Assembly: GCF_024814375.1 (NCBI RefSeq)
Contig: NZ_JANUXX010000001.1
Coordinates: 457,111 to 521,110 of the forward strand
Direction of reading: 5' to 3'
Length of the DNA stretch: 64,000 nt
Source: Streptococcus sciuri
GTDB taxonomy: Bacteria; Bacillota; Bacilli; Lactobacillales; Streptococcaceae
Made by a program: the position numbers and the translations under genes. Position 1 is the stretch's first letter, and the number at the start of each line of letters is the position of its first letter. This document shows positions 19,488-27,583 of the stretch, piece by piece. The notes under the pieces were generated by a model, which was given only the letters and a program-made list of their open reading frames with translations, had not been told where the DNA came from and searched no databases.

Positions 19488-21191
19488 CTATTCGTTATCT
19501 TCTTTATGCCAAAAGTCTGTAATAGCACCTTTTGCAGAGCTTGAGACGATGTGGGCATATTTTCCAAGAACACCACGTGAATAAAGTGGTTGCAATTCGG
19601 TTTCTGATTGACGCTTAGCTAGCTCTTTTTCAGAAACTTTCATAGTGATTTCTTTGGTATCTTGGTCAACAACAACAATATCACCATCACGAAGATAAGC
19701 AATCGGACCACCATCTTGAGCTTCTGGCGCAATATGACCAACAACTAAACCATAAGTCCCACCAGAAAAACGACCATCAGTCAAGAGACAGACAGACTCG
19801 CCCTGACCTTTACCAACAAGGATAGAAGAAAGTGAGAGCATTTCTGGCATACCTGGACCGCCTTTTGGTCCAACATAACGTACTACAACAACATCACCAT
19901 CCACAATCTCATCTGCTAATACTGCATTAACGGCATCCTCTTCACTATTAAAGACTTTAGCCGGACCTTCGTGTCGCCGAACCTTGACCCCTGAAACTTT
20001 AGCAACAGCACCATCAGGTGCAAGATTTCCACGAAGAATGATAAGTGGTCCATCCACACGTTTTGGCTTATCAAGTGGCATGATGACTTTTTGACCTTCC
20101 TTGAGATCTGGAGCTTCAGCCAGATTTTCTGCTAATGTCTTACCAGTACAAGTTAGGCAATCGCCATGTAAATAGCCATTTTGATAGAGGTATTTCATGA
20201 CAGCTTGCACACCACCAACATTATACAAATCTTGGAAAACGTATTGACCACTCGGTTTGAGATCTGCTAAGTGCGGAACACGAGCTTGGAAATCATTGAA
20301 ATCATCTAAAGTCAACTCTACATTGGCAGCATGAGCAATAGCCAAAAGGTGCAAAATAGCGTTTGTAGATCCACCAAGCGCCATTACGACAGTAATGGCA
20401 TTTTCAAAAGCTTTGCGTGTCATGATGTCTTTAGGAGTGATACCCATTTCCAGTAATTTGACAATAGCACGACCTGCTTCTTCAACATCTTTCTGTTTTT
20501 CAGCAGAAGCTGCCGGATGAGAGGAGGAACCTGGTAGACTCATTCCCATAGCTTCGATAGCAGATGCCATAGTATTTGCTGTATACATACCGCCACAACC
20601 ACCAGGACCAGGACAGGCATTGCACTCAATACGGCGTACTTCCTCAGCGCTCAAGTCTCCATGATTCCATTGACCAACACCCTCAAAAACAGAAACAAGG
20701 TCGATATCCTTACCATCAAGATTTCCTGGTGCAATCGTACCACCATAAACAAAGATAGCAGGAATACCTGTATTAGCAATAGCAATCATAGAACCTGGCA
20801 TGTTCTTATCACAACCACCTATGGCTACTAAAGCGTCACAATTATGCCCACTAATCGCTGTTTCAATAGAATCTGCGATAATATCACGTGAAGGTAGTGA
20901 AAAACGCATACCTGGCGTTCCCATAGCAATACCATCTGCAACCGTTATAGTCCCAAACTGGACAGGCCAAGCACCCTCAGATTTCACACCTTCCTTGGCT
21001 AACTTTCCAAAGTCATGCAAGTGGATATTACACGGCGTATTTTCAGCCCACGTCGAAATAACCCCTACAATTGGCTTTTCAAAATTGTCATCACGCATAC
21101 CTGTTGCACGTAACATAGCGCGATTTGGTGATCGAACCATTCCATCATAGACATGGCTTCTGATACGAAAATCTTTTGTTTCTTCTGTCAT
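19488..21191 (-). CDS. ilvD: Dihydroxy-acid dehydratase
   Basis: A 567-residue iron-sulfur dehydratase of branched-chain amino acid synthesis, converting dihydroxy-acids to 2-oxo acids. Cluster-binding cysteines are seen in [10 protein letters not shown] and [16 protein letters not shown], with the third in the DCLTCTG segment. ATG 21191 follows AAGGGG; an ATG five codons earlier overlaps that site. It comes directly after a SufT-like gene, which suits an enzyme that depends on Fe-S cluster insertion. No other ilv genes are in the window. Confidence 0.96.
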   Translation of the reverse strand: MTEETKDFRIRSHVYDGMVRSPNRAMLRATGMRDDNFEKPIVGVISTWAENTPCNIHLHDFGKLAKEGVKSEGAWPVQFGTITVADGIAMGTPGMRFSLPSRDIIADSIETAISGHNCDALVAIGGCDKNMPGSMIAIANTGIPAIFVYGGTIAPGNLDGKDIDLVSVFEGVGQWNHGDLSAEEVRRIECNACPGPGGCGGMYTANTMASAIEAMGMSLPGSSSHPAASAEKQKDVEEAGRAIVKLLEMGITPKDIMTRKAFENAITVVMALGGSTNAILHLLAIAHAANVELTLDDFNDFQARVPHLADLKPSGQYVFQDLYNVGGVQAVMKYLYQNGYLHGDCLTCTGKTLAENLAEAPDLKEGQKVIMPLDKPKRVDGPLIILRGNLAPDGAVAKVSGVKVRRHEGPAKVFNSEEDAVNAVLADEIVDGDVVVVRYVGPKGGPGMPEMLSLSSILVGKGQGESVCLLTDGRFSGGTYGLVVGHIAPEAQDGGPIAYLRDGDIVVVDQDTKEITMKVSEKELAKRQSETELQPLYSRGVLGKYAHIVSSSAKGAITDFWHKEDNE

Positions 21192-21212
21192 TTTTTCCCC
21201 TTTCATATGTCC

Positions 21213-21554
21213 TTATTTAGGACTGATACCTAGTGTAATACGACCTAGGCGACTGATACGTGTCATCTTCCAAGCAGGTGTCCAGACAACCTCCACTGAT
21301 ACAGATGTAACCTCATCAATACTGCTGAGTACTTTGACAATATCTGCCGGCAAAGTATCAACACAGGTACAACTGGCTTCTGTAAAGGTAATAACCACAT
21401 GACAATGCCCAGACTCATCTAAGCAAATCTCATAAACCAATCCCAAATTATAAATATCAAGTTCAATCTCAGGATCATAAATGGTCTGCAACTTGTCTAC
21501 CAACTGCTCACTAATTGCCAACGCTAGGTCATTAACCTTAATATCCTCTCGCAT
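21213..21554 (-). CDS. SufT/MIP18-family (DUF59) iron-sulfur assembly protein
   Basis: A 113-residue MIP18-family protein. The typical core is present: YDPEIELDIYNLGLVYEI (about residues 27-44), the TFTEASCTCVD cysteine motif and the WTPAWKMTRIS segment near the C-terminus. Family members help deliver Fe-S clusters to client enzymes. The start at 21554 follows AAGGGGTGG. Co-transcription with ilvD, encoding a Fe-S dehydratase 21 bp downstream, suggests a client relationship (inference). Confidence 0.85.
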   Translation of the reverse strand: MREDIKVNDLALAISEQLVDKLQTIYDPEIELDIYNLGLVYEICLDESGHCHVVITFTEASCTCVDTLPADIVKVLSSIDEVTSVSVEVVWTPAWKMTRISRLGRITLGISPK

Positions 21555-21584
21555 TGCACCACCCCTTTTTGACTTACTGTATCT

Positions 21585-21590
21585 ATTATA
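21585..21590 (-). promoter_or_regulatory. Extended -10 promoter of sufT-ilvD
   Basis: Minus-strand TGGTATAAT gives an extended -10 box (hexamer 21585-21590) between the GNAT stop and the sufT start. No clear -35 is seen. Confidence 0.5.
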
Positions 21591-21620
21591 CCACAAATAT
21601 TTGATTTATCAGAAAAATCT

Positions 21621-22151
21621 TTATTTTTCCAACGAAACAGGCACTAAATAACAGACAGCTCGCTTAAATAAGCGTAAAAGTTTATTTTCATCTAGGTTCA
21701 TCTGTGTCGCTAAAACCGTGTAATGCTCTTTTCCTTCATAGTAAGCATAAGGTGTCTCTTTAAAGCCGTTACGCTCATAAAAGGCTAATCGCTTTATACG
21801 TTCTTCGTAATTATCAGCATCACTGTCTAGAGGCTCAATCGTTAAAACAAGCGCACGCCCTTTAGAAAGTTGTTTACAATCCTCTAAAATAGCACTACCA
21901 TATCCCTTACCTCTATAAGTGGCATTAACTGCTAAAAATAAAATATAAACTGTTTCCTCGGATTCGACACTATACGTAAAGCCACAAAACTTTTCCTCAT
22001 CATAGTATGCTGTAAAATGGGTATTTCTCCGTGCTGATAATAATATCAAAGGAAGATAAGGTAAGCGCTCATAAGCTGGAAAAGCTTGCTCATAAAGTTT
22101 TTTGACTTGTCTATATGTCTTTGAAAATAATCTAACCTGTCGTTTTTTCAT
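21621..22151 (-). CDS. GNAT-family N-acetyltransferase
   Basis: A 176-residue acetyltransferase with the GNAT fold. The acetyl-CoA loop is in YRGKGYGSAIL and is preceded by the strand ETVYILFLAVN. The substrate is unknown. I place the start at ATG 22151, seven codons inside the longest frame, because the stop codon of the decayed upstream gene lies at 22156-22158 and the two genes were probably arranged end to start. The ribosome-binding site is poor for either start. Confidence 0.72.
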   Translation of the reverse strand: MKKRQVRLFSKTYRQVKKLYEQAFPAYERLPYLPLILLSARRNTHFTAYYDEEKFCGFTYSVESEETVYILFLAVNATYRGKGYGSAILEDCKQLSKGRALVLTIEPLDSDADNYEERIKRLAFYERNGFKETPYAYYEGKEHYTVLATQMNLDENKLLRLFKRAVCYLVPVSLEK

Positions 22152-22155
22152 ATTA

Positions 22156-22998
22156 CTATTTAAGATTAACATGCTCTACCATTTCTTTATAAACTGTATC
22201 TACTCTTTTTTTCGTTGTTGTATCCAGTTCATAACGGTACTTATCGCCTTAAATAAAGTCTGCTAAGATAAGTTTGCTAATAAAAACGCTCACATCCCCT
22301 CACTACCATAAATACCTTTACTTCAAGCCCAAACAAGTGGGGGTGAGCTTTTTCCAGAATGATTTTTGATTTCCTTTTTTCCTAAAAGTCACATCCATCA
22401 ACAACCTACGCTCTGTCCACTTAGCATTTTCAACACCATTCATGCTCTCGATCCGCTGATTTGACAGGAAATTGCCCATAAAATAAATGATATTCTTTAT
22501 CACTGTACTTTGTAAGTGTTTCAGCAAGCTCTACCACACGTGGGTAATCCTCAAAGACGACCTCAGTACCTCAGTCAATCATTTTATGATAAAGCGCTTC
22601 TTGTAATCCAGAATCCAAGATACGATTGTGTGTTTAATCAACATCATAGCCTATATCCTTAATAGCTTGTGCGATATTTCCAGGCGCATCAAACAAGGGA
22701 TAACCATATAAATCATAATCGTAACTAAATCCGCTTCTAAAATCCAGTTCTTTCCCTATTTAAAATAAGAAGTAAAGTAAGGAGTAAGGAATAAAGAGTC
22801 ATAGTTACCATCTACTTTTTATGAGCTAGCGTAAAGGACATTGTGAATGAAAGTATCTCCATCCACAACAACTCGATCTGTCTTGATAGTCTCTTTTAAT
22901 TTTTTTTGTTTGTGAAGGAGAATTTTTATCGAATGCCTCCCCAACAGTCAAAATCAATAACAAGCTCAAGTGAGATAATTGTTGTTCATTTGTTTCAT
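22156..22998 (-). pseudogene. Decayed gene for a secreted protein of unknown function
   Basis: One coding strand can be followed through at least three frameshifts and three in-frame stops. It starts at ATG 22998 behind GAAAGG and a TGCTATAAT promoter, with a hydrophobic signal-like stretch (LSLLLILTVGEAF). Then come recognisable blocks such as TDRVVVDGDTFIHNV, YDYDLYGYPLFDAPGNIAQ, GTEVVFEDYPRVVELAETL and KEYHLFYGQFPVK, ending YKEMVEHVNLK at 22156. An intact version would be about 280 residues and exported. I do not recognise the family. The downstream GNAT gene starts five bases after the remnant stop. Confidence 0.65.
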
Positions 22999-23071
22999 CG
23001 CACTGCCTTTCAACTACCATTATAGCATTAGAGAAGATAGATCTAAAGCATAATTCTAAAAATAAGTAAAA

Positions 23072-23090
23072 ACCTGAGATGAACTCAGGT
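23072..23090 (-). terminator. Terminator of infC-rpmI-rplT
   Basis: Arms ACCTGAG and CTCAGGT (23072-23078, 23084-23090) with a five-base loop, followed by a T-run on the minus strand, 11 bases after rplT. Confidence 0.75.
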
Positions 23091-23100
23091 CTAAAAATCA

Positions 23101-23460
23101 TTATTTACCAAGTTTTTCTTTAGCTGCTTCTGCAAGAGCTGTGAAAGCTGCTGCATCATTGACAGCAAGATCTGCAAGCATTTTACGGTTTACTTCAATT
23201 TCAGCCAACTTCAAACCATGCATAAGTTGTGAGTACGAAAGACCGTTCATACGAGCAGCCGCATTGATACGTGTTATCCATAATTTACGGAAATCACGTT
23301 TTTTCTGACGGCGGTCACGGTATGCATAGTAGTAAGAGTTCATCACTTGCTCTTTTGCAGTACGGAACAAGATATGTTTTGCTCCATAGTAACCTTTAGC
23401 TAATTTTAAAATACGTTTACGGCGTTTGCGTGATACAACGCCACCTTTAACACGTGCCAT
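23101..23460 (-). CDS. rplT: 50S ribosomal protein L20
   Basis: A 119-residue L20. The basic N-terminus begins [20 protein letters not shown], which threads into 23S rRNA, and [19 protein letters not shown] conserved helices follow. L20 is an early assembly protein and commonly represses its own operon through the leader. GGAGG precedes the start. Last gene of infC-rpmI-rplT. Confidence 0.97.
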   Translation of the reverse strand: MARVKGGVVSRKRRKRILKLAKGYYGAKHILFRTAKEQVMNSYYYAYRDRRQKKRDFRKLWITRINAAARMNGLSYSQLMHGLKLAEIEVNRKMLADLAVNDAAAFTALAEAAKEKLGK

Positions 23461-23501
23461 TTATATATCCTCCGAAAATCTTAATTTAGTAAATGAGTTG
23501 C

Positions 23502-23702
23502 TTATTTCATGCGAGTAAGCATTGCTTTGATACGTTTGAAGTCGCCTGAGTGTACCATAGAAGCTTTACGAAGATGACGACGTTGTTTTTTAGTTTTCCC
23601 ATGAAAACGGTGTGAAGTATAAGCACGGAAGCGTTTCAAACCACCAGAACCTGTACGTTTAAAACGCTTTGCTGATGCACGATGTGTTTTTTGTTTTGGC
23701 AT
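23502..23702 (-). CDS. rpmI: 50S ribosomal protein L35
   Basis: A 66-residue, strongly basic L35 starting [20 protein letters not shown]. It lies between infC and rplT in the universally conserved order with short gaps of about 40 bp. Confidence 0.96.
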   Translation of the reverse strand: MPKQKTHRASAKRFKRTGSGGLKRFRAYTSHRFHGKTKKQRRHLRKASMVHSGDFKRIKAMLTRMK

Positions 23703-23740
23703 GATAGATTTCTCCTTTTAATAATAGTAGTAAGTGACAA

Positions 23741-24271
23741 TTATTTTTTGTCTGAAATTGGTGCAAGTTGCATGAACATTTGACGTCCATCCATCTTAGC
23801 TCTCTGCTCGATAATCGCAATATCTTGCGTTGCTTCAGCAAAGTCCGCCAACACTTTTGCTCCAATATCTTTATGAGTAATCATACGTCCTCTAAAACGT
23901 ATTGAAACTTTAACTTTGTTTCCTTTTTGAAGGAACTTACGACCATTACGAAGCTTTGTCTCAAAGTCTCCTTTATCAATAACAGGACTAAGACGAATCT
24001 CCTTAACCGTTACAACGCTTTGTTTTTTGCGTTGCTCTTTACGTTTCTTTTGATACTCAAATTTGAACTTTCCATAGTCCATAATTTTCGCAACAGGTGG
24101 CGTAGCTTGTGGTTGGATAAGTACCAGATCAACATTAGCATCATCAGCAATAGCTTGTGCTTCTGACAATGGTTTTATACCTAGCTGCTCACCATCAAGA
24201 CCAACAAGACGAACTTCACGAACGCGAATTTCATCATTAATAAATAGATCTTTTTTAGCTATGTTCTTCAC
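23741..24271 (-). CDS. infC: Translation initiation factor IF-3
   Basis: A 176-residue IF-3 if read from GTG 24271. The N-domain starts [17 protein letters not shown] and the C-domain carries the RFRGRM and [16 protein letters not shown] motifs. The GTG abuts the AGAGG site with only one base between them. The fourth codon, AUA (24260-24262), sits at ideal spacing from AGAGGTG, so the true start may be AUA, giving a 173-residue protein. Non-AUG starts on infC (AUU in other bacteria) are the basis of IF-3 autoregulation. First gene of the infC-rpmI-rplT operon. Confidence 0.95.
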   Translation of the reverse strand: MKNIAKKDLFINDEIRVREVRLVGLDGEQLGIKPLSEAQAIADDANVDLVLIQPQATPPVAKIMDYGKFKFEYQKKRKEQRKKQSVVTVKEIRLSPVIDKGDFETKLRNGRKFLQKGNKVKVSIRFRGRMITHKDIGAKVLADFAEATQDIAIIEQRAKMDGRQMFMQLAPISDKK

Positions 24272-24422
24272 CTCTTCATATTTTTAGAGAAAAACGAAAA
24301 CGGACTTGCTAACACAAATCCGCACTACGAGTTATAGCTCATCTCTGAAACTTGACTTGTAGAGCCAGACAACGTTAGTCGCAAGGCGAGAAGTTCTCAC
24401 TTCTGCTTTTCTCATTGATAAT
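24272..24422 (-). ncRNA. infC operon leader (L20-leader-like)
   Basis: About 150 nt of structured leader between promoter and infC. On the minus strand it contains the pairings AAGCAGAAGTGAGAACTTCTCG and a later hairpin AACGAAAACGGACTTGC / GCAAGTCC followed by T-rich sequence that could act as an attenuator. Leaders at this place in Firmicutes are bound by L20 or act as termination switches. I identify it by location and structure only. Confidence 0.6.
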
Positions 24423-24423
24423 G

Positions 24424-24452
24424 ATTGTAGCACATCTAAGAAAGGCTGTCAA
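24424..24452 (-). promoter_or_regulatory. infC operon promoter, embedded in the cmk 3' end
   Basis: Minus-strand TTGACA (24447-24452), a 17-bp spacer and TACAAT (24424-24429). The -35 box lies inside the last codons of cmk, so the operon starts directly from the end of the upstream gene. Confidence 0.75.
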
Positions 24453-25119
24453 TCTTTTTTTGAGCTTTTTCTTGAATAAATTGAACAACTTCTTCAATTG
24501 GAATACCACTGGTATCGAATATAATAGCATCATCAGCCGCCTTTAGAGGAGATACCTTACGATGGCTATCCTTATAATCACGCGCAACAATTTCTTCTTT
24601 TAAGCGTTCAAGATTTGTTGCAATGCCTTTTTCGAGATTTTCCTTGTATCTGCGCTCCGCTCTTTCATCAACAGAAGCAATCAGAAAAATCTTGAGTTCA
24701 GCATTTGGTAGAACAACCGTTCCAATATCGCGCCCGTCCATGATAATAGCACCCTGTTCAGCGATACGACGCTGTTGATTAACAAGCTCAGTGCGTACTT
24801 CTGGTATGGCAGCTACCCAAGAGACGTTATTGGTCACATCATTTTGACGAATAGCGAGTGTAACATCTTTATCACCAACAAAGATGGCCTGAGTACCATC
24901 TCCTTGCTTTCTAAAAGAAATAGGATACTGAATCAACAAGTCTAAAATAGTATCCACATCGTTTTTTGTCAGTTTCTCTTTTAAAACTAAGTAAGTCGCC
25001 GAACGGTACATTGCTCCTGTATCTAAGTAAGTATAACCAAGATTTTTAGCAATAATTTTAGCTACTGTACTCTTACCACTAGAAGCAGGACCGTCAATGG
25101 CAATACAAATAGATTTCAT
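24436..25119 (-). CDS. cmk: Cytidylate kinase
   Basis: A 227-residue NMP kinase that phosphorylates CMP and dCMP. The P-loop [12 protein letters not shown] (about 9-20), the CMP-binding [10 protein letters not shown] and the [12 protein letters not shown] motif are present, and a C-terminal [20 protein letters not shown] block is typical. The start [10 protein letters not shown] at 25119 follows AGAGG; an earlier frame start would overlap the LysM gene. It follows that gene by 10 bp. Confidence 0.95.
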   Translation of the reverse strand: MKSICIAIDGPASSGKSTVAKIIAKNLGYTYLDTGAMYRSATYLVLKEKLTKNDVDTILDLLIQYPISFRKQGDGTQAIFVGDKDVTLAIRQNDVTNNVSWVAAIPEVRTELVNQQRRIAEQGAIIMDGRDIGTVVLPNAELKIFLIASVDERAERRYKENLEKGIATNLERLKEEIVARDYKDSHRKVSPLKAADDAIIFDTSGIPIEEVVQFIQEKAQKKIDSLS

Positions 25120-25129
25120 AAAGACCTCT

Positions 25130-25600
25130 CTAGTTAATATAAACCTGATCACCTGGATTTGCATACCAATAACCAAGTGTCATATGGTCAGGATTGAGTT
25201 CTTGCAGTTTCGCAACAGAAATGCCAGCACGAGCCGCAATAGAAGCAGCACCCTCACCTGCAAGAACCGTAATAGTCTCGCCACTACCTTGAGTTGAAGA
25301 GGATTCTTTCGTGCTTGAAGAACTATCAGTCGCACTTTCACTATTTTGACTTTCTTGTGATGTTGAAGTGTCTTTATTAGAACTTTTGACAGTAGATGAT
25401 GAACTAGCAAAACCAGCCGTTTCACTCGCTTTGTTTCCCCCTCTATTGGAAGTATAAAAAACAACAAACAAAATAGCGACGATAATGATAAAGAAAACGC
25501 TTAAAACACCTGTAATCCAAGATGTACTAATGGTATTACGCTTTGAGCGTGCCCCTTCTCTGGTTTCAATGATTTTTTCTTCCCATGGTTCTTTAGCCAT
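25130..25600 (-). CDS. Membrane-anchored LysM protein
   Basis: A 156-residue protein with a charged cytoplasmic N-terminus (about 28 residues), one membrane helix ([18 protein letters not shown]), a Ser/Thr-rich linker of about 65 residues and a C-terminal LysM domain ([21 protein letters not shown]...NPGDQVYIN) that binds peptidoglycan or chitin-like glycans. This small SAG1386-like type is found next to cmk in streptococci. It is probably a cell-wall-associated structural or division-linked factor. AAGGGGG precedes the start. Confidence 0.85.
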   Translation of the reverse strand: MAKEPWEEKIIETREGARSKRNTISTSWITGVLSVFFIIIVAILFVVFYTSNRGGNKASETAGFASSSSTVKSSNKDTSTSQESQNSESATDSSSSTKESSSTQGSGETITVLAGEGAASIAARAGISVAKLQELNPDHMTLGYWYANPGDQVYIN

Positions 25601-25610
25601 GCTATCCCCC

Positions 25611-25639
25611 TTGTTAAATTGATAAAATCATATTACAAT
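25611..25639 (+). promoter_or_regulatory. Ferredoxin promoter, start-proximal
   Basis: TTGTTA (25611-25616), 17-bp spacer and TACAAT (25634-25639), followed by only six bases before ATG 25646. Transcription should begin at or within a base or two of that ATG, giving a leaderless message. There is no ribosome-binding site. Confidence 0.6.
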
Positions 25640-25645
25640 ATGAGT

Positions 25646-25843
25646 ATGAAAATGAAAATTATTCCAGAAAAATGCATTGCTTGTGGACTTTGCCAAACGT
25701 ATTCAAATCTATTTGACTACGATGATGAAGGTATCGTTACTTTAGCAAAAACAAAAGATAAAGAATGCTCTCTCTCACCAGATGACAATAATGCTATTTT
25801 AGCTGTCAAATCCTGTCCAACCAAAGCTCTTACGATTTTGTAA
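25646..25843 (+). CDS. fer: Small single-cluster ferredoxin
   Basis: A 65-residue ferredoxin. KCIACGLC near the N-terminus supplies three cluster cysteines and the KSCPTKAL segment near the C-terminus the fourth, indicating one [4Fe-4S] cluster. It carries low-potential electrons; the partner is not evident. It is divergent from the LysM-cmk operon. I chose ATG 25646 because the -10 box ends six bases earlier; ATGs at 25640 and 25652 are also in frame. Its stop lies inside a bidirectional terminator. Confidence 0.85.
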   Translation: MKMKIIPEKCIACGLCQTYSNLFDYDDEGIVTLAKTKDKECSLSPDDNNAILAVKSCPTKALTIL

Positions 25844-25853
25844 GAGCTTTTTT
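25823..25853. terminator. Bidirectional terminator between ferredoxin and ebsA genes
   Basis: Perfect 11-bp arms AAAGCTCTTAC (25823-25833) and GTAAGAGCTTT (25840-25850). A-runs and T-runs on both sides let it serve the two converging genes. It overlaps the ends of both coding sequences. Confidence 0.85.
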
Positions 25854-26318
25854 CTCATTTTCATAAGTCTTAAAATAGTCTAGCTTGATAAAATTATCAA
25901 CTAGCTCAACCTCACCCTGAAAAGCTAAATCAACAGTAAGAGCATCGATAAAGTATTTTTTAGGCCATTTTCGCATGTAAAAAGTACGCTTTCTCTGATT
26001 TTTTACGTACAGAGTCACTGTCGACTTAGTCACTTCCACTTTGGTGACATTTTCCAACGGAATACAAGATTTCCTAAAAACATTCAAAGAAACAATACCT
26101 AATCGACCATTTTCAATGACAAAGTAGCGATGAAACCCTACACCAAGCAAGACGATAAAAATAGCAAATAACATCAAGACTTGTTTTGATACTGTGAGAT
26201 TTTCAAAAATTAAAGCTGCCCCAAGGAAAACGGGAATAAAAGCGATAGACCAATAGATAATCAACCATGACAACTCAGGTTGCCAATGATACCTAACTTT
26301 TCCTAAAAGTTTTATCAT
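25830..26318 (-). CDS. ebsA: EbsA-family membrane protein
   Basis: A 162-residue protein with two adjacent membrane helices in the first 65 residues ([21 protein letters not shown] and [16 protein letters not shown]), then a soluble PH-like domain of about 90 residues ([15 protein letters not shown]). It matches the EbsA family first described near enterococcal aggregation-substance genes. Its biochemical role is not known to me. It overlaps pepT by four bases (ATGA) and ends the dinG-pepT-ebsA unit at the shared terminator. Confidence 0.78.
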   Translation of the reverse strand: MIKLLGKVRYHWQPELSWLIIYWSIAFIPVFLGAALIFENLTVSKQVLMLFAIFIVLLGVGFHRYFVIENGRLGIVSLNVFRKSCIPLENVTKVEVTKSTVTLYVKNQRKRTFYMRKWPKKYFIDALTVDLAFQGEVELVDNFIKLDYFKTYENEKKALTKS

Positions 26319-27556
26319 GTCGTTCTCCTTTGAACTGATGACTCTTTAACAATACCAATAATGACATCAACAGCTTTTTGCATCGTTTCGAGACTGACAA
26401 ACTCATAACGACCGTGCATATTCTCTCCACCTGCGAATAAATTTGGTGTTGGAATACCCATAAAAGAAATTTTAGAACCGTCTGTTCCACCACGAATTGG
26501 CTCAATGATAGGCTTAATTCCCAAATCTTTCATAACTTTCTCAGCTATAACAACCGGTGTCATATCTTTTTCAATAATTTTTTTCATGTTATAGTATTGA
26601 TCATAGAGATTAACCTTAATACGCTCTGTATCAAAGTTTGCATTCATCTCAGCTGCAATTGTTTTAACGAGTTCTTTACGCTTTTTAAAATCGTTATCTT
26701 CAAAATCTCGGATGATATAAATACTCTTAGCTTCCTCGACAGTACCTTCTAAAGAGAGTAAGTGAAAAAATCCTTGATAGCCATCTGTCAGTTCTGGACG
26801 TTCAACCTCTGGTAGTTGATTGTGAAAATCAACAGCTAATTGCAGAGCATTAATCATCTGATCTTTAGCTGTTCCAGGATGAACATTACGACCTAAAAAA
26901 GTGAGTTCAAGCCCAGCTGCACTAAAAGTCTCGTACTGCAATTCCCCAAGAGGACCTCCATCTACAGTATAAGCAAAATCGACATCGAAATCAGCAACAT
27001 CAAACTTATCTGCCCCAATACCAATCTCTTCATCAGGTCCAAAACCAACACGAATCTCACCGTGTGGAATTTCAGGGTGCTTTGCTAGATAAGCCATAGC
27101 TGTCATAATCTCAGCAATCCCTGCCTTATCATCAGCCCCTAAAAGAGTCGTACCGTCTGTCGTTATAAGCGTTTGTCCAATATAACCATTAAGCGCAGGG
27201 AAATCAAGAGGACTCAAAACACAATCTGACTCTCCTAAAACAATATCTCCGCCTGTATATTGAACAACCTGTGGACGAACGCCTTCAGCATTAAAATCAG
27301 CAGTATCCATGTGAGCAATAAAACCAATTTTATGTGTCAACTCTTTGCTAGTAGCCGGCAAGGTACCTACAAGATAACCATTATCATACAAATAATGCAC
27401 ATCTTTTAGTCCTATAGCTTCCATTTCTGGCTTCAAGACATCTAAAGCAAACTCTACTTGACTTTGTGTTGTTGGGGTTGTCTTGCTATTTGGATTACTG
27501 CGTGTATTCACTTTGACATAGGTCAAAAAACGTTCTAATAAGTGTTGGTACGACAT
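26315..27556 (-). CDS. pepT: Peptidase T (aminotripeptidase)
   Basis: A 413-residue zinc aminopeptidase of family M20 that releases the N-terminal residue of tripeptides. Metal ligands lie in [12 protein letters not shown], the bridging aspartate in [13 protein letters not shown], the catalytic glutamate pair in [10 protein letters not shown], and a late histidine in MHGRYEFV. The protein is cytoplasmic. AGGTGAACG precedes the start, 27 bp after dinG. Length is normal. Confidence 0.95.
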   Translation of the reverse strand: MSYQHLLERFLTYVKVNTRSNPNSKTTPTTQSQVEFALDVLKPEMEAIGLKDVHYLYDNGYLVGTLPATSKELTHKIGFIAHMDTADFNAEGVRPQVVQYTGGDIVLGESDCVLSPLDFPALNGYIGQTLITTDGTTLLGADDKAGIAEIMTAMAYLAKHPEIPHGEIRVGFGPDEEIGIGADKFDVADFDVDFAYTVDGGPLGELQYETFSAAGLELTFLGRNVHPGTAKDQMINALQLAVDFHNQLPEVERPELTDGYQGFFHLLSLEGTVEEAKSIYIIRDFEDNDFKKRKELVKTIAAEMNANFDTERIKVNLYDQYYNMKKIIEKDMTPVVIAEKVMKDLGIKPIIEPIRGGTDGSKISFMGIPTPNLFAGGENMHGRYEFVSLETMQKAVDVIIGIVKESSVQRRTT

Positions 27557-27583
27557 CGTTCACCTCATTTTTTTCTCTTTCTA

